Shown: positions 54,133 through 62,766 of the stretch, piece by piece
How positions within the stretch are numbered: the first letter of the stretch is position 1
Layout: each line of letters begins with the position of its first letter
NCBI GenBank assembly: GCA_017644185.1
Contig: JAEPMA010000010.1
Coordinates: 1-64,000 of the forward strand
Reading direction: 5' to 3'
Length of the DNA: 64,000 nt
Origin: Rhodospirillales bacterium
Lineage (GTDB): Bacteria; Pseudomonadota; Alphaproteobacteria; Rhodospirillales; Casp-alpha2
Position numbers and translations under genes: made by a program
The notes under the pieces: model-generated
The model's database searches: none
Seen by the model: only the letters and a program-made list of their open reading frames with translations
Told to the model about the DNA's origin: nothing

Positions 54133-55673
54133 TGCCTTCCGGATTCGACAGAGGTTTCATCCCGGTCATTCACGCGGGCCGGGATGACCGGCCCGATGAA
54201 CTGGATACGGTTTGCGCGGCTGAGACTGTTGCCGAAGCGCTCGGCCGGCTGGGATTTAATTCCGAGGTGTGCCGGGTGGGGCTGGACCTCAGCGTGCTCC
54301 GGCAGGTTGCGGCGCGACAACCCGTTTGCATCTTCAATCTGGTGGACGCGATCGAAGGAGACGACAGTCTTATCGGCCTCGCACCAGCTGTCCTCGAGCA
54401 TCTGGGGGTGCCGTTCACCGGCTGTGGCGCCGAGGCATTCTCGGGGACGGTCTCGAAACTTCGCACCAAGCAAAAGCTGGAATTGTTGGGTATTCCGACC
54501 GCACCGTGGTCCGAGGACGGGAGAGCCTGCAATCCGGCGAAACGCTATATCGTCAAATCCGATCGCCAGCATGGTTCGCTGGGCATGGATGGCGGCTCGG
54601 TCGTTTCCGGCGCGGAGGCCGCCAATGAGATCACCTCGCGCTCAGTGCGGTTCAGCGGCCGTTTTTTTGCGGAAGAGTTCATCGATGGCCGGGAGTTCAA
54701 CGTCGCCCTGATTGGTGAGCGTGATCGTTTTCGGGTGTTGCCGATCCAGGAGATCGATTTTACGGGATTTCCCGAGGATCGCGCGCGCATTGTCGATTAC
54801 GGGGCCAAATGGGACGAGGGCGATATCGGCTTCAGAACGACCAATCGGAAATTCGGCCTCGAGCTCAACGAGCCGGCACTTGGCGAGAAGTTGGTGTCGT
54901 TGTCCGAGCAGGTGTGGGAAGCATTCAGCCTCACGGGCTATGCGCGTGTCGATTTCCGCATTGCCGACGGGCACCCTTATATACTCGAAGTGAATGCTAA
55001 TCCGGCAATCGCACCTGATGCCGGGTTTGCTGCGGCCGCCGCCCAGGCAGGCATCAATTACGATGATTTGATCGAGCGTATCGTCGCCATCGCAAAGTCT
55101 ACGGATAACCAACCGTTGGCGGGTGCTGCACGGACTACCGTTCAAGTGGTTCGATCCGCGCCGGCAACGACGGGCGATGTCGAATGGCGTTGCGATGTAA
55201 GGGCGAGCGATGTCGACGCCGTTTCAGATCTCGTCCGTGCGACAGGTTTTTTCCACGAAGATGAAACCGCGATTGCCGCGGAACTGGTTCAGGAAAGACT
55301 GAATAAAGGCGCAGCGTCAGGGTATGAATTTTTGATTGCGGAGGTCGGTGGCCGGATTGCCGGTTATGCATGCTTCGGCAAGATCGACGGCACGGCTGAT
55401 GCATTCGACCTGTACTGGATTGCCGTCGACCCGGCGCTGCAGGGTAGAGGGCTTGGCCGCAAAATTCTCAGATATGCGGAAACCGTCATGCGCGATATGG
55501 GTGCTTCGAAGGTCTACATCGATACGTCCTCGAGTGATACCTATCGTTCGACCCGCGCCTTCTATAACGCGATGGGATATACGGAAGCGGCGCGTCTTGC
55601 CGACTTCTATAAAGAGGGTGACGGAAAAGTGATTTTCGTTTCGACCCTGCTGCCCGCGCCGCTCTGCGTCTAG
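54132..55673 (+). CDS. ATP-grasp ligase fused to GNAT acyltransferase
   Basis: This 513-residue protein is a fusion. Residues 1-330 form a second Ddl-like ATP-grasp ligase: QPVCIFNLVDAIEGDDSLIGLAP, KRYIVKSDRQHGSLGMDGGS, RFFAEEFIDGREFNVALIG and GYARVDFRIADGHPYILEVNANPAIAPDAG. Residues about 350-510 form a GNAT domain, with acyl-CoA loop VDPALQGRGLGRKILRYAE and DTYRSTRAFYNAMGYTEAARL. The start overlaps the preceding stop by one base (TGATG). One polypeptide could thus ligate and N-acylate a product. The NAGGN dipeptide-solute enzyme is a known GNAT/ATP-grasp fusion, but in the reverse domain order. Confidence 0.88.
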   Translation: MPSGFDRGFIPVIHAGRDDRPDELDTVCAAETVAEALGRLGFNSEVCRVGLDLSVLRQVAARQPVCIFNLVDAIEGDDSLIGLAPAVLEHLGVPFTGCGAEAFSGTVSKLRTKQKLELLGIPTAPWSEDGRACNPAKRYIVKSDRQHGSLGMDGGSVVSGAEAANEITSRSVRFSGRFFAEEFIDGREFNVALIGERDRFRVLPIQEIDFTGFPEDRARIVDYGAKWDEGDIGFRTTNRKFGLELNEPALGEKLVSLSEQVWEAFSLTGYARVDFRIADGHPYILEVNANPAIAPDAGFAAAAAQAGINYDDLIERIVAIAKSTDNQPLAGAARTTVQVVRSAPATTGDVEWRCDVRASDVDAVSDLVRATGFFHEDETAIAAELVQERLNKGAASGYEFLIAEVGGRIAGYACFGKIDGTADAFDLYWIAVDPALQGRGLGRKILRYAETVMRDMGASKVYIDTSSSDTYRSTRAFYNAMGYTEAARLADFYKEGDGKVIFVSTLLPAPLCV

Positions 55674-55682
55674 GCTACAGTT

Positions 55683-56276
55683 CTACCCAGAACCGTCTCG
55701 CCGTTTGGTATCGTCAGAAAACGCCTGCTGGAGTTTCGCTTTGTGGTCGACGGTAGTCGCATTGAAAAGCGTGGCTGTCATGATCTTGGTCACTTCGCCG
55801 GGGGTATCCATAATCGGCAGGCGAAGGTTCATCTTCGTCTGCACTATCCCGGATCTTGGGGCGCGGATGGCGACATCGAAGGCCAGTGGTATCTTTCGCT
55901 CCAGAACAGCATTCAGCTGACTTCTCGTCGCCTCAATAAAACTTGGGCCAAGCGTCTCTGACAGCAAAAGGCCAGTCTCGTCGGCGCCGTAGTGATCTGT
56001 GTAAATCGTTCCCCAGAACCGATACTTGAAATCGTTTCCGCCATCGACGACGTCGACGACAAGCGTCTGCGGCAGGACAATGGACGGCAAGTTGAAAAGT
56101 TCGACATCACGCCACGTCGGCGCTGCCCGGTCTCCAGCCCATGTCCGCCAAAGATCGAGGGTAATTCCAAGAGGATTGTTTGCCGGAAATTCGCACGGAA
56201 TTTCTTCTATGTTCAGAACCGTATATTCGACGTCCGTCCCTGACATCGCTTCCTGTCCAAGGTTAATCAGATTCAA
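55683..56276 (-). CDS. PAS_5-type PAS domain protein (second copy)
   Basis: This 197-residue soluble protein has one PAS_5 domain: APTWRDVELFNLPSIVLPQTLVVDVVDGGNDFKYRFWGTIY (quoted in outline), followed by LRLPIMDTPGEVTKIMTATLFNAT. It shares the core pattern with the protein at 14231-14752, but overall similarity is low. There is no output domain. A short C-terminal charged tail ends RRDGSG. It converges on the kamA operon, nine bases away. The in-frame Met at residue 11 is an alternative start. Confidence 0.8.
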   Translation of the reverse strand: MNLINLGQEAMSGTDVEYTVLNIEEIPCEFPANNPLGITLDLWRTWAGDRAAPTWRDVELFNLPSIVLPQTLVVDVVDGGNDFKYRFWGTIYTDHYGADETGLLLSETLGPSFIEATRSQLNAVLERKIPLAFDVAIRAPRSGIVQTKMNLRLPIMDTPGEVTKIMTATLFNATTVDHKAKLQQAFSDDTKRRDGSG

Positions 56277-56320
56277 TAATTACATGCGGGGGAAATTAGG
56301 AAAAACAAGTTTCGCCCGCC

Positions 56321-56899
56321 TTAAAAGGGGAGCCACGAGTGTTCGTCGTTATAGTGAAGGTATCCGATGTTCGCTCCGGCGCGCAGCCCGACACCAGTGC
56401 GTATGGGGGCGAGCATGATATCGCCGTCCCCTTGGTAATTCACGCCGAGACCGGCGACGTAGTAAAATGTCCCTTCGATGCCGGGAAATCTTTTGTATAT
56501 GGCATCCGTCGAATTCAGCCCATAAACAAGAACGAAGGTTTTCGACGCATTGCCGCCGACGTCGAACCCGACACTCGGTCCTTGCCAGAAAATGCGCGAT
56601 TTACCGCTGGACTTGATATTCAACTCGCCTTTCCCATAACGCAGCCCGACAACGAACGCGCCGCTGATTTCCTCACCTTCGATGTATGCGGTTGGGCGGC
56701 CGAGGTCAGAGAAGATGCGTTCGATGATTTCAGCAAGTCCGGCCGTGGTGCTACCGAAAAAGCCTTCAGCCGCATCCGTAATCTCGTAAGCCGAAAACGT
56801 CTGATTGTCTTCCTGAGCATGCCCCGGGGTTGCCGAAACGGTGATCGTGACGGCTAGCGCGATCACCATGCGCGTCACTTGAAATAGTCTACGTACCAT
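56321..56899 (-). CDS. DUF1134 periplasmic protein, EipA-like
   Basis: This 192-residue protein has a signal peptide (about 1-28, ending GHAQ). The mature DUF1134 domain has YEITDAAEGFFGSTTAGLAEIIERIFSDLGRPTAYIEGEEISGAFVVGLRYGKGEL, a VFD-like FDVGGNASKTFVLVYGL segment and the C-terminal GVGLRAGANIGYLHY (in parts). EipA of Brucella, the studied member, is a periplasmic factor for cell-envelope integrity. The start at 56899 overlaps the upstream DUF2336 gene by 25 bases but has GAGGAACTGGA before it, so coupling is likely. Confidence 0.9.
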   Translation of the reverse strand: MVRRLFQVTRMVIALAVTITVSATPGHAQEDNQTFSAYEITDAAEGFFGSTTAGLAEIIERIFSDLGRPTAYIEGEEISGAFVVGLRYGKGELNIKSSGKSRIFWQGPSVGFDVGGNASKTFVLVYGLNSTDAIYKRFPGIEGTFYYVAGLGVNYQGDGDIMLAPIRTGVGLRAGANIGYLHYNDEHSWLPF

Positions 56900-58140
56900 T
56901 CCAGTTCCTCATCCGACATTTGGTATGCGCCGTTCTTACCTTCATGAATCATGGACTTCGCCGGTATTTTGCCAATCCGGCGCTGGAGCGATACGGCAAT
57001 ATCGGCACCGTGGCCGGCCTTCCAGGCGAGCGCGCATAGGCCTTTCGCACTTTCCGAGGTCAGCATCTTTTCGACGTGCTTGGCGGGCAGTTCCGTTAAA
57101 AGCTCATAACTGCGTTGCAGGAATTCGACATTGCCTTCGTCGATGGCATCCAGCACGGCGTATTCATCAAGTTTTCCGGCCTTGAAGAGCTTGTCGGCAT
57201 GGCGCGCGTCGACAGCACTTTTCGGCTTTTCCTCTTCGGTCTCACCGGCGTCGATACGCTCGCGGACAGCAAGGCGCAGATCACGTGCGAGATCCTCTTC
57301 CAACGTGTTAGACGAGATCATCCGTTCGACGAGTGCGGCGCTGACGAATGTTGCGATGCGCCTTAATGTCGCTTTTGAAAGGCTCCGGCGGTCAACCAAC
57401 GGCAAATGCAGGTCAGGCCGGGTCTCGGCATGCATGGCGATCTCTTCCATCAATTTATCGCCGATTTCTGCAGTCTGGTTTTTCAGCAATTCAACAATGG
57501 CGGGATCTTCATCCTGCTCCACGACCGCTTGGGAAACCCGGCTGGAGATATTACGGCGTCTGGCGACCGCCTCAAGCGCACCGCCGCGTAATCCACTCGT
57601 GACAATCTGCAGGATTTGCTCGTCCGTAAGCAGCGGCGAGTATTCGAGGATGGGGCCTGCGACGGTGATTTCGGCGTCCTCTGCAAGACGCTGGATCAAT
57701 CTTTTCGGGACATTGTGTAGATGCTTGATTTCGTCGGCGATGATGGCCCGGATATGTGGCATCTGGTCTTGGGCCAGAATCTCCAGAACCTGAAATGTCA
57801 TTTCCGCGAGTTGTTCGCTTTCATCTTCGGTGAGCGTAGGCACCAACCGGCCGATCTTGAATGCGAGTTCCTCACGAACGGATTGGTCGACGTCTTTGGC
57901 GAGAATCAGATCTGCCTGAAGCGGGGTGCCGTCGTTTTTGGCAACAGCCCGTCGCACTCGGGCGTCTTCGTCGGTCGCGAAAAAGTATAGGAATTCGGGT
58001 TCCAAGTCCTCATGCGCAGCCAGTTCGGCCCGAGCCTTCGCGTCCCCTTTGGCCGCAACCAGCTTGGCTTCTTCGTACGACGGCTTTTTCTTGCCGCCGC
58101 TCTTCCGCTTTTTCTTTTTGCCCAGAACCCAATCGAGCAT
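56875..58140 (-). CDS. DUF2336 alpha-helical repeat protein
   Basis: This 421-residue soluble protein starts with a strongly basic tail (KKKKRKSGGKKKPSYEEAK). The rest is HEAT/armadillo-like helical repeats of the DUF2336 type: REELAFKIGRLVPTLTEDESEQLAEMTFQVLEILAQDQMPHIRAIIADEIKHLHNVPKRLIQRLAEDAEITVAGPILEYSPLLTD in outline. The C terminus carries DEELEWYVDYF. Function unknown; DUF2336 proteins are expanded in Rhodospirillales. It is cotranscribed with the EipA-like gene and divergent from the aldo/keto reductase (72 bases). Confidence 0.85.
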   Translation of the reverse strand: MLDWVLGKKKKRKSGGKKKPSYEEAKLVAAKGDAKARAELAAHEDLEPEFLYFFATDEDARVRRAVAKNDGTPLQADLILAKDVDQSVREELAFKIGRLVPTLTEDESEQLAEMTFQVLEILAQDQMPHIRAIIADEIKHLHNVPKRLIQRLAEDAEITVAGPILEYSPLLTDEQILQIVTSGLRGGALEAVARRRNISSRVSQAVVEQDEDPAIVELLKNQTAEIGDKLMEEIAMHAETRPDLHLPLVDRRSLSKATLRRIATFVSAALVERMISSNTLEEDLARDLRLAVRERIDAGETEEEKPKSAVDARHADKLFKAGKLDEYAVLDAIDEGNVEFLQRSYELLTELPAKHVEKMLTSESAKGLCALAWKAGHGADIAVSLQRRIGKIPAKSMIHEGKNGAYQMSDEELEWYVDYFK

Positions 58141-58212
58141 TTGCCTCTCCTGAAATGCCCTGAGATGCTATCCATGCTACCGCAATGATACAACGTCGGC
58201 GAGGAGGGTTGC

Positions 58213-59322
58213 GTGACGAAAAACACCAACGTAACGGTCGAGGGCGCGACGACGGAAGGCACGGCGCGTTTCGCTGATCGCTTTAAGCCGAAGCCCGGAC
58301 AATACCGGAACGTCTCGGATCTAACATGGTCGAGTATCGGGATCGGAACCTATCTGGGCAATGCGGACGACAAGACGGATGCGGACGTTACAAACGCCGT
58401 CCGGGCTGCGGTGAATGGGGGCATAAACGTTATCGACACAGCGGCGAACTACCGCCGTGGGCGTGGCGAGGCATCTATCGGCCGAGCTCTGAAAGAGATA
58501 TTCGAGGCCGGTGAAGCAAAACGCGATGAATTGATCATCTGTACCAAGGCCGGTTATTTGCCGACGCCGCCGGATGCTTTCAAGGAAACTTACCTTGGCC
58601 ACGACGGTATCGCCGAAAGCGATCTCGTCGGGGGTAATCACTGCATTCACCCGTCCTATATCCGCGACCGGATATCAAAAAGCCTCGATGCCCTGGGCAT
58701 AGACAAAATCGATGTTTTCTACATTCATAACCCGGAAGCTCAGTTGGCGCATATTGAGCGGGGAGAGTTCGACGCCCGCCTATCGGCTGCGTTCGAAGCC
58801 CTCGAGCAAGAAGCCGATGCCGGGCGGATCGGCTGCTACGGGTTGGCGACCTGGCGGGCCTTTCGCGCGTCGCCTGGAGAGAAGGGCTATATCTCCATCG
58901 CCGGCGCTAAAGCGCTGGCCAAGCGCGCAGCGGGAGAGAAGGCGGACCGGTTTTTGTGCGTGCAGATGCCGCTCTCCATCACCATGCCGGAGGCCATTCA
59001 ACGGCCAACGCAATGGATGGGCGAGGCCACCGTTCCAGCAGTAGCCGCGGCGCGCATTCTCGGTCTGGCGGTCGTCGGTAGTGGCAGTATCGGGCAGGGC
59101 AAAGTGCCGACGATGAACGAGTCTCTGGTAAAATGGCTTGGCGAAGATTTTCCCGACGACAATCAGCGCGCATTACAGTTTTCGCGATCCGCCAGCGGTT
59201 TGACCACAGCGCTTGTCGGCATGAAGCAACCTGACCACGTGGCGGCAAATCTGGAAGTACAAAGCCGTGCGCCGTTGTCGCGTGCTGTATTCGAATTGAT
59301 GTTCAGAAAGACGCCGGTTTAA
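58213..59322 (+). CDS. Aldo/keto reductase
   Basis: This 369-residue NAD(P)H-dependent oxidoreductase has a TIM-barrel fold. The catalytic tetrad is seen as Asp and Tyr in NVIDTAANYRRGRGEASIG, Lys in LIICTKAGYL and His in DVFYIHNPEAQL. It is some 40 residues longer than the usual 320-330, through an N-terminal extension and an insert after GYLPTPPDAF. The start is GTG 58213 with GAGGAGGG upstream. The substrate is unknown. The last four bases overlap the converging bolA. Confidence 0.9.
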   Translation: MTKNTNVTVEGATTEGTARFADRFKPKPGQYRNVSDLTWSSIGIGTYLGNADDKTDADVTNAVRAAVNGGINVIDTAANYRRGRGEASIGRALKEIFEAGEAKRDELIICTKAGYLPTPPDAFKETYLGHDGIAESDLVGGNHCIHPSYIRDRISKSLDALGIDKIDVFYIHNPEAQLAHIERGEFDARLSAAFEALEQEADAGRIGCYGLATWRAFRASPGEKGYISIAGAKALAKRAAGEKADRFLCVQMPLSITMPEAIQRPTQWMGEATVPAVAAARILGLAVVGSGSIGQGKVPTMNESLVKWLGEDFPDDNQRALQFSRSASGLTTALVGMKQPDHVAANLEVQSRAPLSRAVFELMFRKTPV

Positions 59323-59651
59323 TTTCCGAACGCGGGGTCGTGTTTGGCGCCGCCGCGGCAAGAAGGGGAGGCCATGATGCGGCCGCCTCGGGCTTCCCAC
59401 TCAGCCGGCGTGTGCGTTTCCATCGACAATGCGTGTACCGGCCCGTCGAGTTCGGCCTTGAGGGTTGCGTTGATAAGCTGGTGACGACCGATTAGCCGTT
59501 TGCCGTCAAACGCGTCGGAGACAATGATCAGCTTAAAATGAGACTCCGATCCGGGCGGTACATTGTGCATATGACTTTCGTTGATCACTTCCAGATGTAC
59601 CGGATCGACGGCGTCCGCGATCTTTTGCTCGATGGTGGCGGCAACGGTCAT
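59319..59651 (-). CDS. bolA: BolA-family protein
   Basis: This 110-residue protein runs from ATG 59651, preceded by GGGGAGCAATC; a longer frame to 59792 would overlap the next gene and is not conserved. Core: EVINESHMHNVPPGSESHFKLIIVSDAFDGKRLIGRHQLINATLKAEL (in outline), with the conserved His residues that bind iron-sulfur clusters with monothiol glutaredoxins, then HALSMETHTPAEWEAR. BolA acts in iron homeostasis and stress shape control. Confidence 0.92.
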   Translation of the reverse strand: MTVAATIEQKIADAVDPVHLEVINESHMHNVPPGSESHFKLIIVSDAFDGKRLIGRHQLINATLKAELDGPVHALSMETHTPAEWEARGGRIMASPSCRGGAKHDPAFGN

Positions 59652-59721
59652 GATTGCTCCCCTGACAGGCTTGTATTCCAAAACAGAATTAAGCCTCGCA
59701 CGATCAGGGTGCAAGGGGGCT

Positions 59722-60069
59722 TCAACTTCGATTGCCGCCCCGTCGCTGGCGGAATTGCGGGGGGATTGAGTCGGCTGTATTCCGGAGGTCATGTTCGACC
59801 ACTTTGAGCCGTTGAGTGAGTGTATTCAGTTTCTCGGCCGATTCCAGTTCGCGCATCTGCATCTTCTCAACTTCGCGTTGCAGACGATTGAGCTCCAGCT
59901 GAACCTGATCCGCTTTTTGTTCGAACGCAACCTGGGATTCCCGAACCTGCCGGGCAAGGTGTCTACCGTATTCTTCGAACGACGAGTCGACATGTTTATT
60001 GGCATGGCTCGCCAGCCAAAGCGCACCTAAAGCAACGAGTATAGCGACAACTGCGCCGATCTCTGCCAC
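59722..60069 (-). CDS. Small membrane-anchored coiled-coil protein
   Basis: This 115-residue protein has an N-terminal transmembrane helix (GAVVAILVALGALWLASHA, residues 5-23) and then a coiled coil over residues 30-95 (QVRESQVAFEQKADQVQLELNRLQREVEKMQ in part). The tail is basic and glycine-rich. No family was recognised; membrane anchoring with a cytoplasmic or periplasmic rod is all that can be said. It precedes bolA in the same direction, with a 70-base gap. Confidence 0.65.
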   Translation of the reverse strand: MAEIGAVVAILVALGALWLASHANKHVDSSFEEYGRHLARQVRESQVAFEQKADQVQLELNRLQREVEKMQMRELESAEKLNTLTQRLKVVEHDLRNTADSIPPQFRQRRGGNRS

Positions 60070-60164
60070 GAAGAGTTCCCCGGTAAAGTAATGCCTCGCT
60101 CAAGCACAATCACGGAATGTGGAAGTTGAATCAATATTTCTGACGCCAAATTGACGAATTAGCT

Positions 60165-60410
60165 GTGGATAGAGGACACTTTTAAGTTGAGTGGCTTGGC
60201 GTACCCTTCGAATGCGCTTTTTTCTTTAGGGCGAGTTTTGTGAATCAGCCCCTGGAACCCGGCGGGAAAGCCCGGAAAGCAGGCCATAATCTTGGCATGT
60301 ATGTTGATAGAGCGCCCCCAAACCACCCTCCATGATGGAATCTTCGCGGCGGGTGGGTCATTCTTAGGTGGAAGGCCGGCTGAATAGCGAACCACTTAAA
60401 AACGATCCAC
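60165..60410. repeat. Imperfect inverted repeats bounding about 245 bases (possible element remnant)
   Basis: The left end carries GTGGAT (60165-60170) and TTTTAAGT (60180-60187) followed by GTGG. The right end, read in reverse complement from 60410 to 60392, is GTGGATCG-TTTTTAAGTGG. The shared words GTGGAT...TTTTAAGT...GG in inverted orientation recall the termini of small non-autonomous elements or IS21-like ends. No transposase and no target duplication were found. Confidence 0.3.
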
Positions 60411-60701
60411 TTTCCGGCAACGTCGACGTGATGCGCGAATCGCTCATTCGTACTATTGCCAACGGGTTTGTGACCGGGGTTTGCATCTTTCGTTACCGTC
60501 CTTCAAAAAAAGCCGAAAAATGGGCTGCAAGTTCTTGCCCGCCGCCCGGTGAGACGGTATTCACTGTGGCGGCGGCGCTGCTTTGTGGATCGTGCTATTC
60601 GGTTCGCTTCTGGGTGTTGGTGGTCCGCGAAGTCCTGGGAAATGTTGGCCTGAAGGGGATGTCCTGAGAGGGAGGTCCGGGGCTTTTGAGCGGTGAACGA
60701 C

Positions 60702-60723
60702 AGACGGATTAAGATATCCGTCT
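60702..60723. promoter_or_regulatory. Perfect 8-6-8 dyad just upstream of tkt
   Basis: AGACGGAT-N6-ATCCGTCT ends 16 bases before the tkt start codon and overlaps the region just before the ribosome binding site (GAGGAG). It could be an operator or an RNA hairpin controlling translation. There is no T-run, so it is not an intrinsic terminator. Confidence 0.5.
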
Positions 60724-60739
60724 AGACGAGGAGTTTTTC

Positions 60740-62728
60740 ATGTCATCGGATGCACAATCCCTGGAAATGAGAATGGCGAACGCCATCCGCTTTTTGGCAG
60801 CCGATGCCGTACAGGCGGCGAAATCCGGTCACCCGGGCATGCCGATGGGCATGGCAGACGTGGCGACGGTGCTGTTCACCAAGTATCTGAAGTTTGACGC
60901 CTCGGCGCCGGACTGGCCGGATCGCGACCGGTTCGTATTGTCTGCCGGGCATGGCTCGATGCTGATCTATTCCCTGCTGCACCTGACCGGTTACGAAGAC
61001 ATGACGATGGATGAGCTCCGGAATTTCCGCCAGCTCGGCTCCAAAACCGCGGGTCACCCGGAATATGGCCACGCCAAGGGGATTGAGACGACGACCGGGC
61101 CGCTTGGGCAGGGGATTGCGACCGCTGTCGGCATGGCGCTCGCGGAACGCATGATGAATGCGCGTTACGGCGACGACCTGGTCGATCACCACACCTATGT
61201 TATTGCAGGTGACGGTTGCCTAATGGAGGGCATCAGCCATGAGGCGATCTCGCTCGCGGGGCACCTGAAACTTTCCAAGCTGGTCGTGCTGTTCGATGAC
61301 AACGGAATTTCCATCGACGGCAGCACCGATATGGCCGTTTCCGACGACCAGCAAAAGCGATTTGAAGCGTCCGGCTGGCATGTCCAGTCCGTTGACGGTC
61401 ATGATCATGTTGCTGTCGCCGCTGCCATCGAAAAAGCGAAGGCGAGCGACAAGCCGTCGATGATTGCCTGCAAGACGACGATTGGCTTCGGGGCGCCGAC
61501 CAAGGCTGGTACGGCCTCGACTCACGGCGCGCCGCTGGGCGACGATGAAATCGCGGGCGCACGCGAGGCGCTGGGCTGGGATGCCGGGCCCTTCGAGGTG
61601 CCGTCAGATGTGCTGGAAAATTGGCGCGCGGCGGGCAGCCGTGGCGGTGCCGACCGGGAGGCATGGGAAGGTCGTCTGGCGTCATCATCTAAGTCTGGCG
61701 AGTTTAGCCGCGCCGTTGCCGGAACCCTGCCGGGCGGAGTTGCCGAAACGGTGATTGCTCACAAGAAGCGGGTCTCCGAAGAGCAACCGAAGTGGGCGAC
61801 GCGTGTCGCATCGGGTGAATCCCTGAACGTGCTAGTGCCGGTCGTGAGCGATCTCGTATCCGGGTCGGCCGATCTGACCGGCTCCAACAATACAAAAACG
61901 CCCGATACCGGTCCGGTGACGCCGGACGATTTCTCCGGGCGGTATATCCATTACGGTGTGCGCGAGCACGGCATGGCGGCGGCCATGAATGGGATTGCGT
62001 TACACGGCGGTTTGATCCCGACCAGTGGGACGTTTCTTGTTTTCGCCGATTACATGCGTGGCGCCATGCGCCTCTCGGCCCTGATGGGCCAACGCGTGCT
62101 CTACGTCCTGACCCATGACAGCATTGGATTGGGCGAAGACGGCCCAACGCACCAGCCGGTAGAGACACTTACGATGCTGCGTGGCACGCCGAACTTCCTG
62201 ATGTTCCGTCCATGTGACGGGGTCGAGGCGGTGGAGTGTTGGCAGGCTGCCCTTGAAAACGCGAACGGCCCGTCCGGTTTCGCGCTGTCGCGTCAAGGCG
62301 TGCCGACGCTCCGCACCGAACACACGGATGAAAACCTCTCGGCGAAAGGGGCATACGTGCTGGCTGAAGCTGCCGCTTCGGAACGGAAGGTCACCTTGAT
62401 GGCGACCGGGTCCGAAGTGCATCTCGCCACCCAGGCTCGCGATACGCTAGAGGCTGAGGGGATTGGAACCGCCGTCGTGTCGATGCCGAGTTGGGAACTG
62501 TTCGACAAGCAAGACAAAGCCTATCGCGACAGCGTGCTGGGCGAGGGGACCGTTCGTGTCGCCGTCGAAGCCGCGGTGAGGCATGGCTGGGACAAGTACA
62601 TCGGTCCCGATGGTGGCTTTGTCGGTATGGCGGGATTTGGCGCATCGGCGCCGGCCGGCGACCTGTATAAGCATTTTGGCATTACCGCCGAGGCCGTTGT
62701 TGCCGCGGCCAAGGAAGGACTGGCCTGA
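60740..62728 (+). CDS. tkt: Transketolase
   Basis: This 662-residue thiamine-diphosphate enzyme moves two-carbon units between sugar phosphates in the pentose-phosphate and Calvin cycles. [26 protein letters not shown] is the opening, the ThDP motif is [21 protein letters not shown], the catalytic Glu is in [15 protein letters not shown] and the last domain has [21 protein letters not shown] precedes ATG 60740. It is followed 38 bases later by class I aldolase and then rpe. Confidence 0.97.
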   Translation: MSSDAQSLEMRMANAIRFLAADAVQAAKSGHPGMPMGMADVATVLFTKYLKFDASAPDWPDRDRFVLSAGHGSMLIYSLLHLTGYEDMTMDELRNFRQLGSKTAGHPEYGHAKGIETTTGPLGQGIATAVGMALAERMMNARYGDDLVDHHTYVIAGDGCLMEGISHEAISLAGHLKLSKLVVLFDDNGISIDGSTDMAVSDDQQKRFEASGWHVQSVDGHDHVAVAAAIEKAKASDKPSMIACKTTIGFGAPTKAGTASTHGAPLGDDEIAGAREALGWDAGPFEVPSDVLENWRAAGSRGGADREAWEGRLASSSKSGEFSRAVAGTLPGGVAETVIAHKKRVSEEQPKWATRVASGESLNVLVPVVSDLVSGSADLTGSNNTKTPDTGPVTPDDFSGRYIHYGVREHGMAAAMNGIALHGGLIPTSGTFLVFADYMRGAMRLSALMGQRVLYVLTHDSIGLGEDGPTHQPVETLTMLRGTPNFLMFRPCDGVEAVECWQAALENANGPSGFALSRQGVPTLRTEHTDENLSAKGAYVLAEAAASERKVTLMATGSEVHLATQARDTLEAEGIGTAVVSMPSWELFDKQDKAYRDSVLGEGTVRVAVEAAVRHGWDKYIGPDGGFVGMAGFGASAPAGDLYKHFGITAEAVVAAAKEGLA

Positions 62729-62766
62729 TCGCGTTCGCGGTTGGACACATGTTGGAGGGAACGGAC

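Larger units (their letters stand above)
60070..60739. other. 670-base intergenic region without a convincing gene
   Basis: Open frames here (for example 60159-60395 minus and 60368-60667 plus) lack ribosome binding sites, recognisable motifs and normal amino-acid composition. The region contains imperfect terminal-like inverted repeats (60165-60194 and 60392-60410), GC-rich small hairpins and, at its right edge, a perfect dyad before tkt. It may hold a non-coding RNA or a decayed element; no known RNA family was recognised. Confidence 0.5.

Noticed and set aside
51527-55673. Genomic island integrated at tRNA-His
   Set aside because: No integrase, no repeated tRNA 3' end downstream and no change in composition was seen.
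59319-59792. Longer BolA with a 47-residue N-terminal extension
   Set aside because: The extension overlaps the coiled-coil gene and is not BolA-like; ATG 59651 has a good ribosome binding site.
60230-60310. Signal recognition particle RNA or 6S RNA
   Set aside because: A fragment resembles CCGGAA-AGCAG, but the required conserved SRP tetraloop context and flanking pairing are missing; no 6S central bubble could be drawn.
60159-60667. Two small hypothetical genes (60159-60395 minus and 60368-60667 plus)
   Set aside because: No ribosome binding sites, no motifs, atypical composition and overlap with inverted repeats.
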